This document shows, in pieces, positions 5,183 to 5,844 of a stretch of DNA of 5,844 nt. The notes beneath the pieces are model-generated. The model worked only from the letters and a program-made list of their open reading frames with translations, was not told where the DNA came from and searched no databases. The stretch's first letter is position 1, and the number at the start of each line of letters is the position of its first letter. The translations under genes and the position numbers were made by a program. Location of the stretch: NCBI GenBank assembly GCA_031274985.1, contig JAISPK010000109.1:1-5844 (forward strand), read 5' to 3'. The DNA comes from Coriobacteriales bacterium. Its GTDB lineage: Bacteria > Actinomycetota > Coriobacteriia > Coriobacteriales > UBA8131.

Positions 5183-5844
5183 ATGGTACGAACGGTGCGC
5201 ACCAAGGCAAACAGGAAAGATGAGCTGAGGCTGGATTCCACTCACCTGATTGCTTTTGATATGGCACACACTGCGCTGAGAACAGGGCTTGCCAGCGCCA
5301 GCACTTTGAATATCATCCAATTCCATACGCTTATTAAGGTTTTTACCACCGGTACAATGGGCCTCTCGCAAACCGACCTCTGTGTTTGCCTCGACCTCAA
5401 GCCTAATGTGGTGTCTCTGGCAGTGCAGGTGCTTGAAGAAGCGGGCCTGATTTCGCGCACCAAAGGCGACGATGGCGACGGGCGGGTCAAGGTTGTCCGG
5501 ATCACCGATGCGGGGTGTGACCATACCGCTGTGGTAAACGTGTGCATCATCGAGCAGCTCTATACGATATTCCCCACACAGAATAAACTCTTCCGCAGCA
5601 TCCTCGAGGCTTCTATTGCCGCCGGCGCAAACATCGATCCCCCTGCTTCAGAAGATATTGTCAGGCGCTTTCTTGCTTCGCGTGCGCTGGTGTCGCTCGA
5701 GCTGATTCGCAGGACGTTTGAGACTATGCTGCGCAATCTGGCAGGCGTTTCTTTCAATGAGTACCGCATTTTGCAGCGCCTGAGCGAGGTAGGTACGCCG
5801 CTGCGCAGTGTGGATCTGGTGCATCAGCTCTGCTTGTCGCCGGC
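5183..5844 (+). CDS. MarR-like regulator with two winged-helix domains, 3' end missing
   Basis: The reading frame starts at ATG 5183 and stays open to the window edge, giving 220 residues without a stop. TAGGG at 5173-5177 is a plausible ribosome binding site 5 bases upstream. A TGA in the same frame at 5168-5170 rules out a start further upstream. Residues about 43-112 look like a MarR-type winged helix: a helix-turn-helix with recognition helix around 72-88, then the EEAGLISR turn and a wing with DGDGR (97-101) and ITDAG (107-111). From about residue 166 a second copy begins: a long helix, then FNEYRILQRLSEVG and LRSVDLVHQLCLSP, cut off by the edge. The protein therefore appears to carry two MarR-like units in one chain, whereas classical MarR proteins have one and form dimers. 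It is probably a cytoplasmic DNA-binding repressor or activator; ligand and targets are unknown. The codon usage gives no obvious sign of transfer. Confidence 0.75.
   Translation, partial: MVRTVRTKANRKDELRLDSTHLIAFDMAHTALRTGLASASTLNIIQFHTLIKVFTTGTMGLSQTDLCVCLDLKPNVVSLAVQVLEEAGLISRTKGDDGDGRVKVVRITDAGCDHTAVVNVCIIEQLYTIFPTQNKLFRSILEASIAAGANIDPPASEDIVRRFLASRALVSLELIRRTFETMLRNLAGVSFNEYRILQRLSEVGTPLRSVDLVHQLCLSP

Noticed and set aside
5153..5524. Minus-strand open frames opposite the MarR-like gene
   Set aside because: The plus-strand frame there shows clear winged-helix features and a ribosome binding site, while the minus frames show none.
1..5844. CRISPR array, insertion sequence, tRNA or rRNA gene, phage or defence genes
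   Set aside because: No regularly spaced repeats, transposase motifs, terminal inverted repeats or structural RNA sequence were seen. Every large frame is accounted for by a housekeeping or regulatory gene.

Overview
This window is a compact, same-strand stretch of bacterial chromosome. All six genes read left to right, and five of them are intact. Short gaps, ATGA-type overlaps and GTG start use are ordinary bacterial features. The coding regions look moderately GC-rich, while the first 120 bases are only about 35% GC (hand count). The lipoprotein serine hydrolase - der - plsY - gpsA - rpe order, together with a two-domain MarR-like regulator, suggests an actinobacterial lineage such as the Coriobacteriia. 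That placement is an impression from gene content and has not been tested by a search.

Layout. Positions 1-208 hold no gene I can support. They contain AT-rich DNA with A-tracts spaced by about one helical turn, two small hairpin candidates and a possible -10 element. Positions 209-1201 encode a probable lipoprotein of the class A beta-lactamase-like serine hydrolase fold. Der follows 9 bases later (1211-2527), then PlsY (2567-3310), then GpsA, which overlaps plsY by 4 bases (3307-4302), then Rpe (4325-5110). After a 72-base gap with a possible promoter, the 5' part of a regulator with two winged-helix domains (5183 onward) runs off the right edge.

How the genes fit together. GpsA makes sn-glycerol 3-phosphate from dihydroxyacetone phosphate, and PlsY adds the first acyl chain to it, so these two neighbours form consecutive steps of phospholipid synthesis. 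Der is the double-GTPase 50S assembly factor. Rpe links ribulose 5-phosphate and xylulose 5-phosphate in the pentose phosphate pathway. The serine hydrolase probably acts outside the membrane. The set resembles a growth and housekeeping operon. The regulator is probably a separate transcription unit.

No undescribed defence, mobile or RNA system is visible. The unusual structure is at fine scale. A 9-bp tandem repeat contains the der stop codon, so one base change would open a Der-PlsY fusion frame. A 15-bp repeat forms an extra N-terminus on Rpe, and a 12-bp duplication lies inside der. PlsY and Rpe carry internal insertions, and a terminator-like hairpin lies inside the last codons of gpsA.
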